64,000 nucleotides of DNA, from the NCBI RefSeq assembly GCF_003086295.3, contig NC_092045.1, positions 24,990,890 through 25,054,889 of the forward strand, read 5' to 3'. Below, one piece after another: positions 45,740-56,322 of this stretch; position 1 is the stretch's first letter, and the number at the start of each line of letters is the position of its first letter. The notes under the pieces are model-generated. The model had not been told where the DNA came from. It saw only the letters and a program-made list of their open reading frames with translations, and did no database searches. This DNA comes from Arachis hypogaea. Taxonomy: Eukaryota; Streptophyta; Magnoliopsida; Fabales; Fabaceae. The translations under genes were made by a program, and so were the position numbers.

Positions 45740-46222
45740 AGGACAGAATAAAATAGGCTCATACAAAGTATTTAAATTTATGAAAAAAATTCAACAATTA
45801 ACCACTTTCTTTTTACGGATGACTCAATATTATTTTATAAAGTAATAAAAGAGGCAGGCACTAATATTCTAATTCTACTTTATTGACTACAAAATAATTA
45901 ACAGACAGAAGATTAATTTAAATAAATCTGTAATTTTTTTCAGCCAGAATATTCTCAATATTCTTAAATAGCATTTGATAGAGGTGATTAACATTAAACA
46001 TGTAAGAGTTTAAGATAAATACTTTAGTTTACCATCAGTGGTATAAAAATCCAAAAAAATATCTTTGGTGCAATTATAGACAAAGTCCGCCAAATAGTTC
46101 AGACATAAAAGAGACAACTATTATCAATTAGGGGAAGACGTTTTAATCAAGGCAGTTGAAGAAACTATTCCTTTGTAGAGCCTTTCTTGTTTTTTATTAC
46201 CAGACTCACTCATAGAAGATAT
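45740..46222 (+). pseudogene. LINE reverse-transcriptase fragment, left part
   Basis: Reading through stops and frame changes, plus-strand translation gives FTDDSILFYK (the FADD catalytic box with A changed to T), then KSVIFFSQNI, then GEDVLIKAVEETIPL, SCFLLPDSLIEDI. This is the LINE RT thumb order. It stops at GATAT 46,222 and resumes at 51,731, so the gypsy-like element was inserted here. The LINE 5' part is absent. Confidence 0.7.
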
Positions 46223-47430
46223 TGTTAAAATTAAGAACAAGTGAGTTAATCGTAGGCTCAAATTTGGCTAACAATGGAAGATAAAAAGTAAGGCTTTTTG
46301 GGTAAGTGAGCTGAATGAAATGATGGCCTCAATCATATAAATGCATGAATACACAAAATAATGGACATAAAGAATCAAACAAATCAAAGATTACAATTAT
46401 AGAAAGAGAATAATGCACACAAGAAGGAAAAATAAGTGGTTATAAGATGTAACCACACCATTAGGCTCAAAACTTACTTACTTGTGTTCTTAGCTCAAAA
46501 AAACATGATCCACAAGATATATAATTCAAGCAAATTTAATGAAAAGTTTTCACTCAAATCAATTGGTGCCCTATAGATAAAAATCCTTGAAAATTTTCAT
46601 TATTTTGACTAAGCTTATTTTGTATATATATGCAAAAATAAGAAAATGCAAGTAAAAATCCTAAAATCCTAAAATGAAATGCAAAAGTGTTGAGATTAGA
46701 AATTTGTCACCCAAAATCGCCGATCGGTCGGACGACCTCCCCACACTTAAAAGTTTGCACTGTCCTCGGTGCACTCAAGGGAGAGCAATGTGGACGGGTT
46801 ACTACAATTGATGAGCTCCGTCAAAAGATTGTGCGGATGACTTGTTTGTTGCCCCATTTAAAGCTATTCATTTCTCCCTTCTTGGTGGCCAACCTAAAAG
46901 GATAGAAAAGGAAAGGAATATTAAGCCTATGACAAAGATATCAAAGCAAATAGAACATAGGCGGGGGTTAATGCCAAGTAGGAGTATGGTGCTCTACTAC
47001 ATGTTAGCTAAGCATGTGAGTGAGAAAACAATGTAAGCTAAGGCATATCATTAAGCCCGATGCAAGAGTAAAGTTAAAGCATGAAGAGTGTATTGAGCAT
47101 CAAGTTCAAATGAGAAGAAGTGGGTCATGAAAGACAATATGAGGTCATATCAATGCACAAGGACACAAGAGTCATACAAGATGAAGCATTGATTTAAAAG
47201 TTTCATCACCCAACAATATCAAACAAGTCAAGAAGCACCAAAATAATGCAAGGAATCCTCAACAATTGAGTAGGAAGATGCAACACCATTATTAATAATG
47301 ACTTAAAAAAAAATGAAAACATGCTACAAAAACTAAATAAAAATGGGAAGAGTAGAAGTATGCGAGTGTGATAAGCAAAAGAAAATGGAAGGGGAGAAAA
47401 AAAACTCTTTTTTTTTCTTTTTTTTTTACC
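46223..47430 (-). other. Internal non-coding part of the gypsy-like element
   Basis: No ORF of note. Near 46,740-46,780 the minus strand reads AAGTGTGGGGAGGTCGTCC, a purine-rich stretch that could act as a polypurine tract, but no LTR follows it. The remainder is AT-rich. Confidence 0.4.
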
Positions 47431-47852
47431 GACGCGTGCGCATCATGCATGTTTACGCGTCGATGGGTATATTGGTCGAAGGACGCGTACGCGCCAGGTG
47501 CACGCACGCGTGCATCGAGTTAGGCCGGAGGCATAGTGTCAGCCCAAGTCTGGCACAACTCTCGGGTAAAAGTACCGGGGGTGCAGATTGTGCAATCGAC
47601 GCGCGTGCGCACAGTGTGCGTGCGCGTGCATTGCAAATTTAAGATCATGTGCACGTACGCGCCAGGTGCGCGCACGCATGCATAGACTTGTGCCTCAGGC
47701 CCAATGTTCGCACAGTGCAGGCCGAACTCTCGAGTTTTTGGCTGGGGTCGAATTTTTGCATCCACGCGTACGCGTACAGTGCGCGTGCGCGTGGGTGGTC
47801 GAAAAAATGCTCAGGTGCGCGTACGCGTCATGTGCGCACACGCGTGGATGGT
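47431..47852. repeat. CG-rich tandem repeat of about 166 bp, 2.5 copies
   Basis: Units start at 47,431, 47,598 and 47,763, each with alternating purine-pyrimidine CGCG/GCGC/TACGCG runs in two blocks separated by a less biased spacer with (C/G)AACTCTCG. The third unit is partial. The CpG density contrasts sharply with the surroundings. Confidence 0.75.
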
Positions 47853-48112
47853 GTTCTATTTTTCAAAATTTTTCTAAGTTCTTGCACCAATCCAAGCCTT
47901 TCAGTCCTCCAAACAGCTACCAAAACACCCTAAAATCTTATTTACCATACTAAACTACCAAATATACTCAACTAACTAAACAAAATATGAAAGCAACTAA
48001 ATTCTACACTATTTACAAAAAAAGAAAATGAAAGGATTTTACCATGGTGGGGTGTCTCTCACCTAGCACTTTTGTTTATTGTCCTTAAGTTGGACTTGTG
48101 GGGAGCTCCTCA

Positions 48113-50020
48113 TCAAGGTGACTTGTGCTTGTATTCATCTTGGAACTTCCACCAATGCTTGGACTTCCAATAAGCTCCATCATTCAAGATCAATATCTCC
48201 AAGCTTTGATGGAGTTCCTCACAAGCTTGTGGCTCCCAAAGTTGGTCCTCTTTTTGTGATCCGGGGTCCCACACTTTATTTTCACACCCGTCTTGAAGTT
48301 GATCATCATTATTAGTCCATCCGGGTGGTGAACAAGAAGAATTCTCTATGAAGTGCCCAACAATCCTCCTAGACCCATCTATTTGAGCACTACTCCAACC
48401 TTTATATCTCGTGTTTGATGCATCAACCATAATGAGCCTTGATTTGCAACACCAACCACGAAACATCTTTCGCTTACGCTTCATCCCACAAAGCATCCTA
48501 AGTTGACTATCCTTATCAAGCAAACCATATTCAAGTGGGATAATAAAGCTAATAGAAATGAATTTCACCCACTCAAATGAAGGTGTAGATGGCAACCTAG
48601 GCAAAGATGATTCCAAGGTTCTTGACAAAGCATATTCCACTCCCATCCTCCTTTTTCTAAGGATCTCCACATCTTCACAAGATTTTTCTAATTCAATCCT
48701 TTGTTCATCAATACTATCTAAGCATTTTCCCTTAATCAAACTATAATTGGGAGGGTGAAAGAATTTTACCTCCATAACATTTTCAAATGCACCGGGAGAA
48801 GGTTCTTCAAGTTCAAAGGATTCTCCACCACTAGGACTTAATGCTTGCTCTTCATTGCCATGGGAACTCAATTCTTGCTCTATCCTATCCAAGTCTTCAT
48901 ATGGAATATGCCTTGGAAGGTGTGCACTTTCCTTCCTAGCATCAATTTCAATCATCTTGGAGGGGTTTTCTTCAACTCTATGTTCCCATGGAGGCTCCGC
49001 ATCTCCTAAGTCTTCTACCACTTCTTCCTTGTTTTCAACAATTAAAGCTTCCTCCAATTGTTTCAATACAAAGCAACTTCCCTCATTTTCCACCGGAGTT
49101 TCCAATCTCTCCTTCATGCTATGTTCTTCATTTGATTCTCCACATGTAGCCATAGGAGTTCCTTGAGTGTTCAAGCATTGGGAGGCTAATTGATTTGTTA
49201 CCGTGTCCAAGGCGGCCATAAAATTTTGCACATCCATTTTCATCTCTTCTTGCCCTTGAACAAGAACACCAAGGGTTTCATCCATTAGAGATTGAGGTGG
49301 ATGGAAGGATTCATCATTTTGGGGGAAGGGTTCATAGTAGGAGGATGGTTCTTCTTGGTAGAGTTGTGGTGGTTCAATATTCTCCACTCTTTCCACTTGT
49401 TGCACAACACACTCCATGGTTGCTTGAAATTGATCTAATGCTTCCTTGAGACGATCCCTTGACTCTTGTTTCGCTTGGATATCATGATAGGGATCATATA
49501 GGTCTTGGATCGATGGACATGAATATTCTTCCATGTGAGGTTGTGGTGGAAGGTAGAATTCATCTTGTGGTTGAAAATTTTCATATATTGGGGGTGGTTC
49601 ATCTTGGTAATAATGTGGGGGAGGTGGCTCTTGAAAATATTGATGTTGGAATGGTGGTGGCTCTATATATGGTTCATATGGTTGTTGGTAGGATAGGTAT
49701 GGATTAGGGTCATATGAAGGTAGTTGGTAAGAAGGGGCTTGTGAGTATGGTTGATGATCATGTTGAGGAGATGATTCATAGGCATATGGTGGTGGTTCTT
49801 GAAAGTCACAAGGTGATTCACCATAGTCATTGGATTGATATGCATCATAGAATGGCTCTTTTTCATAGTGCATTGGTGGGGGTTGTTGCCATGAGGATTG
49901 ATCATAAGCATATGGTTCTTCCCACCTTTGATTGTCCCATCCTTGATACACTTCTTCATTGTAATCTCCACTTCCTACAACATAGTTGTAATCACACTCA
50001 TAGCCAAAATGAGAATTCAT
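48113..50020 (-). CDS. 635-aa ORF of unknown function in the gypsy-like element
   Basis: Uninterrupted from ATG 50,020 to 48,113, starting about 130 nt after the PBS where gag would be expected. Residues 1 to about 190 are rich in Tyr, Pro, Gln and His (many YxxPPP, QPYEPY-like motifs), resembling a disordered low-complexity domain. The middle (about 190-430) is acidic and helical (ESRDRLKEALDQFQATMECVVQQVERVE...). The C-terminal third is mixed. There is no zinc knuckle, DSGA protease, YIDD or integrase motif. Conservation of a long frame inside a non-autonomous element suggests recent insertion or selection. It is element-borne, not a host gene; I do not recognise the product. Confidence 0.6.
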   Translation of the reverse strand: MNSHFGYECDYNYVVGSGDYNEEVYQGWDNQRWEEPYAYDQSSWQQPPPMHYEKEPFYDAYQSNDYGESPCDFQEPPPYAYESSPQHDHQPYSQAPSYQLPSYDPNPYLSYQQPYEPYIEPPPFQHQYFQEPPPPHYYQDEPPPIYENFQPQDEFYLPPQPHMEEYSCPSIQDLYDPYHDIQAKQESRDRLKEALDQFQATMECVVQQVERVENIEPPQLYQEEPSSYYEPFPQNDESFHPPQSLMDETLGVLVQGQEEMKMDVQNFMAALDTVTNQLASQCLNTQGTPMATCGESNEEHSMKERLETPVENEGSCFVLKQLEEALIVENKEEVVEDLGDAEPPWEHRVEENPSKMIEIDARKESAHLPRHIPYEDLDRIEQELSSHGNEEQALSPSGGESFELEEPSPGAFENVMEVKFFHPPNYSLIKGKCLDSIDEQRIELEKSCEDVEILRKRRMGVEYALSRTLESSLPRLPSTPSFEWVKFISISFIIPLEYGLLDKDSQLRMLCGMKRKRKMFRGWCCKSRLIMVDASNTRYKGWSSAQIDGSRRIVGHFIENSSCSPPGWTNNDDQLQDGCENKVWDPGSQKEDQLWEPQACEELHQSLEILILNDGAYWKSKHWWKFQDEYKHKSP

Positions 50021-50152
50021 GCTAGCAAGAGAAAATAAGAAATAAAAACTAATAAGAAATAATGAAACAAAATACTAAGACTAGCAAAAACTAACAAGCT
50101 ATTCACAATATTCACATATATACAATAACCAATAACATAACACCATTGCAAT

Positions 50153-50170
50153 TCCCCGGCAACGGCGCCA
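50153..50170 (-). promoter_or_regulatory. Primer-binding-site-like sequence
   Basis: The minus strand reads TGGCGCCGTTGCCGGGGA just inside the LTR, identical to the motif at 8,064-8,081 in the other gypsy remnant. Confidence 0.7.
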
Positions 50171-50173
50171 TTT

Positions 50174-51730
50174 TGATGATTGGATTTTTGACGATATAGA
50201 ATTTCACAAATGAATTCTCGTTGCAAGTATAGTTTCCAAACCAATCAAAAATCCTTTCATACAAAAGATTGTTTGTCACAAGTAACAAACCCCTAATTTT
50301 ATAAACCGAAGTATTGAAACCTCGGGTCGTTCTCCCTAGGAATTGTAATGAAGTGTCTTGTTATTGGTTGTGATGTGTTTTGAGGTTTTGGATAAGAAGC
50401 ATGAAAGATAAATGGCAAGAAAGTAAACTAAGGCCTAAAAAGGTCTTGGCAAGGGTTGGTGGTCAAGGATCTCTATCCTAATCACTAACCACAGTATGAG
50501 AATTGGCAAGGATTAATCTCATTAAATCATCCTCTAACTAGTAGTAAAGGAAAGGCAAATGAGCTATATCAATCCTAGTCCATAAGTCCTAACTCTCCAC
50601 TAATTCAATTAGTGAGAACTAGAGTAAATGGCTCCCAATCATCAATTACTTGGACATTAGTAACTCAAGAGTTCCTAAGTTACCTTTCCAAGCCAAGAGT
50701 ATAAAATTCTACTCTAAAATCCAACCAATCATTTCATCAAACACTTGGAGGGTACAAAAGAAAAGCATAGTAAATTGATAACAAGAGTAGAATCTAACAA
50801 CAATTATTGAAAAGAATTAATAACAACAATCAAAAGAAACACATCTATTATGAATTACCTTGAATTAAATTGGAAGAAAGTAGAAGAAACAAAAGTAGAT
50901 CTACAACAAAAACACAAGAACAACATAAAGGAAATTACAACAAAAGAATAGAAGAAGATGAATGTAGCAACAAAAAGTTGAGAGATAGAAGTAGAAGAAG
51001 GTGAATTAAAATCTAGATCTAAGAACTAAGCCTAATCCTAATCCTAATCCTAGAGAGAAGTGAGAGCTTCTCTCTCTAGAAACTACTTCTAGAACTAAAC
51101 TATGACTAATGGTAACTAACTTCTAAAGTATGAGAGTATGTTCATTCCCCCTTCAATCCTTGGCTTAAATAGCATCAGAAATGAGTTGGATTGGGCCCCA
51201 CAAGGCTTTAGAATTCGCTGGCCACGTTTTGCTTTAAGTGAACCAGGTGGCAGCAACGACGCGTGCGCGTACTATGCGCGTGCGCGCCACCATACATGTA
51301 GCAACTATGGAAAATCTTATATCGTTTCGAAGCCCCGGATGTTAGCTTTCTAACCCAGCTGGAACCGCATCATTTGGACCTCTGTAGCTCAAGTTATGGT
51401 CGTTTAAGTGCAAAGAGGTCGGCTTGACAGCTTTCCGGTTCTTTCATTTCTTCATGAGTTCTCCAACTTTTTATGCTTTCTTTCTTCATTCCCTTGATCC
51501 AATCTTTGCCTCCTAAATCTGCAATCACTTAACAAACATATCAAGGCATCTAATGGAATCAAGGAGAATTAGATTTAGCTATTTTAAGTCCTAAAAAGTA
51601 TGTTTTCACTCTTAAGCACAATTAAGGGAGAAGTTATAAAACCATGCTATTTCATTGAATAAATGTAGGTAAAAGGTCATAAAATCCCTTAAATCAAGTA
51701 CAAGATAAACCCTACAAATGGAATTTATCA
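50174..51730 (-). repeat. LTR of the one-LTR gypsy-like element
   Basis: About 1,557 bp, from TGATAAATTCC (51,730) to ...CCAATCATCA (50,174) on the minus strand. It contains a CG-rich patch near 51,257-51,290 similar in style to the internal repeats. Three bases separate it from the PBS. Confidence 0.75.
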
Positions 51731-52918
51731 GATATCTATAGTATATTATCACAATTTTGGTGGGGTTAACGTAGTTCAGAAAAAAAGATGGTCTAGATCA
51801 GTTGGCACCATATGACGAGACCAAAAAAATAAGGAAATTCGGGATTTCAGGACTTAAAGACTCAGAATATGGCACTGTTAGGCAAACAATTTTGGCTTAT
51901 TACTACTAAGTCTACTATATTGCTAGCTCTCATACTGAAAGGGAGATACTATAGATATTCAAACACATTACAAGCTGTAAAAGGTTACCAACCGTCTTGG
52001 AGATGGCAGAATTTATTAGAGGGGGAGAAAGGTGGTGAAAACATATTTGTGTTGGAACATTAGCTCAGGAGAGAATATTCACATATGGCACGACCCTTGA
52101 CTACCTTCTTATCCCTTTCAATTAAACATTAACAGCAGTCCAATCACAGGAATCAATATGGTAAAGGATTTACTTACCGAGAATCGAAGATGAAACCAGG
52201 ATTTGATCACTAAGTTGTTCCCTTCAGAAGTCAGGAACCGTATTCTCTCCTTTAGCATTAATGCGGATGACAGACACAAAATCTAATAGATCAGGAATAA
52301 GCGGAAGTAGTACGATTCAGCATCTGGCTATCTTGTTGCTTACAATTTTTTTCATGACCCAGTGGAGCAAATTCCAGCTATAATGAGGAACCTTGTAATT
52401 TGGAAAGCCATTTAGAGGTTAAAAATTTCATCGAAAATACAGATATTTTTATGAAAAGCTTGCCACAAAAAATTACCTGTGTTGAAACTTATTCACCAAT
52501 GATTTCAAACAATTTTTTCACTGTGTTCAAGATGTGGAACGGAGCAGGAATCAATTGTGCACTGTTTGCGACACTGTGGTCCATCAAACGAAGTCTAGAG
52601 CTCTTTTTCCATTGTAACGGCGATTACCCAATAGGATTCTACCAATTTCACAACTTGATGGCTCACGGTAGTGAGATGTAGCCAAGGAAGTAAATCCTCC
52701 TTCACACTTATTGCATGTATATGCTGATTCTTATAAAAAGTTTAAAATCTAAAAATTTTTGAAGTCAAGAAGAATATCAATGTCAAGCATAATGGAAATG
52801 GTCTCTAGATTGCAACGAGAAATTTTTCAAATTTAATTCTTTTGTCTTTTAGTGCTATCTGAACTTCTTTCTTTTGTTCCTCTTTAGACAATATATCTCT
52901 TTACTTTCTAAAAAAATA
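51731..52918 (+). pseudogene. LINE fragment, right part
   Basis: This resumes the LINE frame after the insertion: DIYSILSQFWWG, then MALLGKQFWL, YRYSNTLQAVKGYQPSWRWQNLLEG, then a region like GENI..W.DPW. Stops and frame changes are frequent. The 3' end, after a TCTTTACTTTCTAAAAAAAT-like tail, is near 52,918. The first LINE residues share the GATAT duplication with the left part. Confidence 0.72.
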
Positions 52919-53467
52919 CAATTCATCTATCTTCGATAAAAAAAAAAAAAAATCAATTCGTTCAACACATTACTCATTGATTTCAATAATTGGATTATTA
53001 GTAGACTATTTATTTTATATTTTATTTTAATACATATATAAATTAAATTAATGGGTAATTCATACGTATAAAATAAAACTAACTCAAAAGTACATCAATA
53101 TTCTAAACTAAATTTAGTTTCATGCATGTTTCATTTACAATTTTATGTAAAAATTTAAATCAAGTTAATTCGATTTATCATGTATATATATTATACTAAT
53201 AGTAATTATAAAAATTTAATTAAAAAGACAAAAAATATAAAAATTTAATAAAAAATTTGATAAAATTATAAAAAGCAACAGAATAATTAAACTTCCTTTT
53301 AAGATAATGCCACGATTCTATTATAGTACAGGGAAAGTGGCTATGGGAGCATTATTATGGTCTTTTTTGGCCTCCAATATGCACCAGTTGTAGCCTTCCA
53401 ATATGCAGATGGGTCACTCGTTGGTCTTCCTAGTTTCCACTGTTTGTGGTTGTGATCAACACTTTAA
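52919..53467. other. AT-rich DNA, no gene
   Basis: Low-complexity sequence between the LINE 3' end and the first SINE-like copy; nothing recognised. Confidence 0.5.
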
Positions 53468-53612
53468 TTTTTTTTTTTTTTTTTTTTACACTACACACAC
53501 TTTCATATTCACACACGCTAAAAAGATTTCTATTTTTCATTCCTTGAATTTGAACTAAGTACAGTTTGATGAGAGGCTTATAAATCTTCTATCTGTGCTA
53601 AACTTAGCTGTT
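53468..53612 (-). mobile_element. SINE-like element with A-tail
   Basis: On the minus strand a tRNA-like head (GATAGAAGATTTATAAGCC, then TAGTTCAAATTC as a possible B box) is followed by a GTGTGTGAATATGAAAGTGTG body and a 20-bp A-tail (T-run 53,468-53,487). It shares the same layout and words with the copy near 54,000. TSD not certain. Confidence 0.4.
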
Positions 53613-53991
53613 GAGTGATCAAGTCTTGGCTGGACGTATATTTTAGACAAATGATTAGCTTTCTCAGTTTTTAACCTTTTATCAGTATTATCCCGAGTTA
53701 AATTTGGATTTGGTAAATTTGTTCCAAATTATATTCCGACTAAAATGTATATTTATACTAAAATTAGTAATAAAATATTATAATTTAGCACTTCAATTAT
53801 ATTTTTATATTATATAATATTTTTTATTTAAATAATCTATTTTAATATAAATATTATATAATATTTGTTAAATTTAATTTGTAAAACTATATACACTAAT
53901 TATTATATGTCAAATCAATTTGTTTAATCCAATTTATTTAAAACTAATTTAGAGTCAAATTTTAAATTATTAAAATAAACTTAGATGAGTC

Positions 53992-54172
53992 TTTTTTTTG
54001 TCGAATGACAACTTCTAATTTTAGATATCACTACACAGTACACACTGATACTCACCTACATAATATTAAAGGATTCCTTTTTTTAACTTGGTACATATAC
54101 CAAAATTTGAACTTGAATACAGTGTATTAAGAGGCACATAATTTACCATCTGAACTAAGTGTCAGCGGTCCA
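53992..54172 (-). mobile_element. Second SINE-like copy
   Basis: The minus strand reads TTAGTTCAGATGGTAAA (A-box-like), TGTGCCTCTTAATAC, CAAGTTCAAATTTTGG (B-box-like), a GTGAGTATCAGTGTG body and an A-run at 53,992-53,999. It is related to the preceding copy. Confidence 0.4.
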
Positions 54173-56270
54173 AATGAGTCTATTTGAAAAGCTCTTCTTG
54201 TTTTTCTTTTTAGGTCATGTCTTTGGCAAGCTCTTGACTACTTTTTTACCAGTATTCATTTTGGGCTTTGTTTATCCTTCATTTTCAAGGTGGACCCAGT
54301 TTTGATTGGCCTTCTGGAGTATTTGGCTCGTCATCTAAGAGATTATGGGTGTGTTTGGTAAATTCGTTGGAAATAAAAAAGCACGCTTAAATTTTTTGAA
54401 AGTTTTAATTTTTTGTTTGGCAAATTTTTTTTTATGAATGCAGAAATGATTTTGTACGTTTACAAGAAACAATTATTTTAAGCTACTGTGTTTTCCTAAC
54501 AGGCTTTTAGCCATGAATACTAACCATTTGTTTATCTTTTACTAACTTTATTTTTTATATATGTTATTGTATTATTTATAGAATTTTTGTTATTTTTATT
54601 TATATGAGCTATATATTTTTATTATTTATTTTTTTATTTTTTCAACTATTTATTTGATATTATACACTTTTATAATTGTGATTTTTGTGTATTATGTTTG
54701 TTATTATCTTTTTATAATATGATTTATTAATTCTATTAGGTAAAGTAAACTAAATAAAAAATTAACTGTAAATAATAATAATAATAATAGTAAAAAATTA
54801 TAGCATACTAAAAAAACTAAAAATATACTATATAAAAAGATCATAAGAACTTTTAGATTTATTTCAATTATTATAAAGTAAATATTTAATTTTTTATTAT
54901 TTTTATTACTCTTTTTTATAATTATAATTCTCGTATACTATGTTTTAGTGTAATTTTTTATAATATAAATTATGATCTATTAAAAAATTAATTAAATAAA
55001 AAATTAATTATAAATAATAATAAAATCATAAACGTTTGATTCCAAATTAATATTAAGAATAAAATTATTAAGAGTACTAGAATAAAAGAACGATATAAAA
55101 AATTACTAAAGTAACATTCTTATGTTAATACTTAAAAAATATAACATATTTGATTAAATATTCTTTTATATATATATATATATATCTAAAATTTATATCT
55201 TTTTTATTTAAAAATATATTTTTATCTATTTTTATATGTTATTTTTATTTTAGTAAGTAAATATTAATTTTATTATAAAATTAATTAATAAGATCTATTT
55301 AAATATCTAAATTAAAATAATAGGATAATATAAAAAATTATTTAAGTTAAGGTCTATTTTAGTAATTTTTTATCTAAAAGTGTTTAAATGGTATAAGCCA
55401 AATAATATTTATTTTACTATAATCAATTTTGACACAAAAATTACTAAATATAAATTACTTTAATACAAACTTATTTCTTATCAAAATTAAGTTTACAAAA
55501 TCAATTTTATATAAACTTTACAAACTGTAATTCAAATACACATTACATTATTTTATTAGGTTAAAATTCTCTTAGGGTGCAGTGGAGGTTTGTCCCATAC
55601 GAAGAATTTGTAAGCTTCTCATTAATAGGATGGTAATGAGTAGAGCGGGATTAGGGGTGGCAATGCAATAGGTTGGGTAGAATACAGGTGGATCTAGAAA
55701 TTTTATAAGACGGGTCAAATTAAATATAAAATAAATTAAAATATAATATAATAAAAAAATAACAAAATATCATTTATAATATATAGATTAAAATTAATAA
55801 TTATATTATATAAAAATTAACATTTAACTATATATTTTAGAATTTTGGTATTTTTAAATTTATTCTGCAATATTATATATAACTAAAATTATTAATTTAT
55901 CATCTAAAATAAATTTTGAAGTATTTTTTTTTAACATATACAAACATATAATCTGCTAATAATTCATCTTTTATTTTATTTTAAAGTCTTATTTTAATAA
56001 TTTTTATTATTTAAAAAGTTTATTCAATTAGTACTATTGTTATAGAAAGAGTCAAAATAAGAAATTTTTTAAATTTTTTGCCATGCATAATCTCTCCATA
56101 CTCAATTAAGAGGTTTGGAGTTGGAGTCTCCTATCTTTGGTAAAAAAATTTTTTTTTTTAAAATAATAAAAATAAAACTGACTTTTATATATAACATAAA
56201 AATAAATAAATTAAACTGAACTAATTAATAAAATTTCAAATATAAAACACAAAATATAATCTTAAATTGT
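54173..56270. other. AT-rich DNA with transposon-like debris
   Basis: No gene. GTGTGTTTGG at 54,349 and a distantly similar inverted end near 55,540 could bound a degraded element. TAGGGGTGGCAATGC at 55,652 looks like an orphan hAT left end. A short SINE- or tRNA-like segment with a T/A-rich tail occurs near 56,085-56,160. Confidence 0.3.
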
Positions 56271-56322
56271 TCACGAATCACAATTTTTTGGTGTCTAAAC
56301 AAGGAAAGAAACAAAGCAAAAA

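Larger units (their letters stand above)
46223..51730 (-). mobile_element. Non-autonomous gypsy-like element with one LTR
   Basis: The perfect 5-bp GATAT lies on both sides (46,218-46,222 and 51,731-51,735), and the interrupted LINE frame rejoins across it. On the minus strand the order is LTR (51,730-50,174), PBS, a 635-residue unknown ORF, CG-rich tandem repeats, then AT-rich internal sequence. The lower-coordinate edge begins TGTTAAAATTAAG and shows no similarity to the LTR, so the 3' LTR is absent although the target duplication is intact. No gag, protease, reverse transcriptase or integrase domains are seen. Confidence 0.75.

Noticed and set aside
54349..55545. A 1.2-kb Tourist-like element bounded by GTGTGTTTGG and its weak inverted copy
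   Set aside because: The inverted ends match poorly and a TTA/TAA duplication cannot be fixed in the AT-rich flanks.
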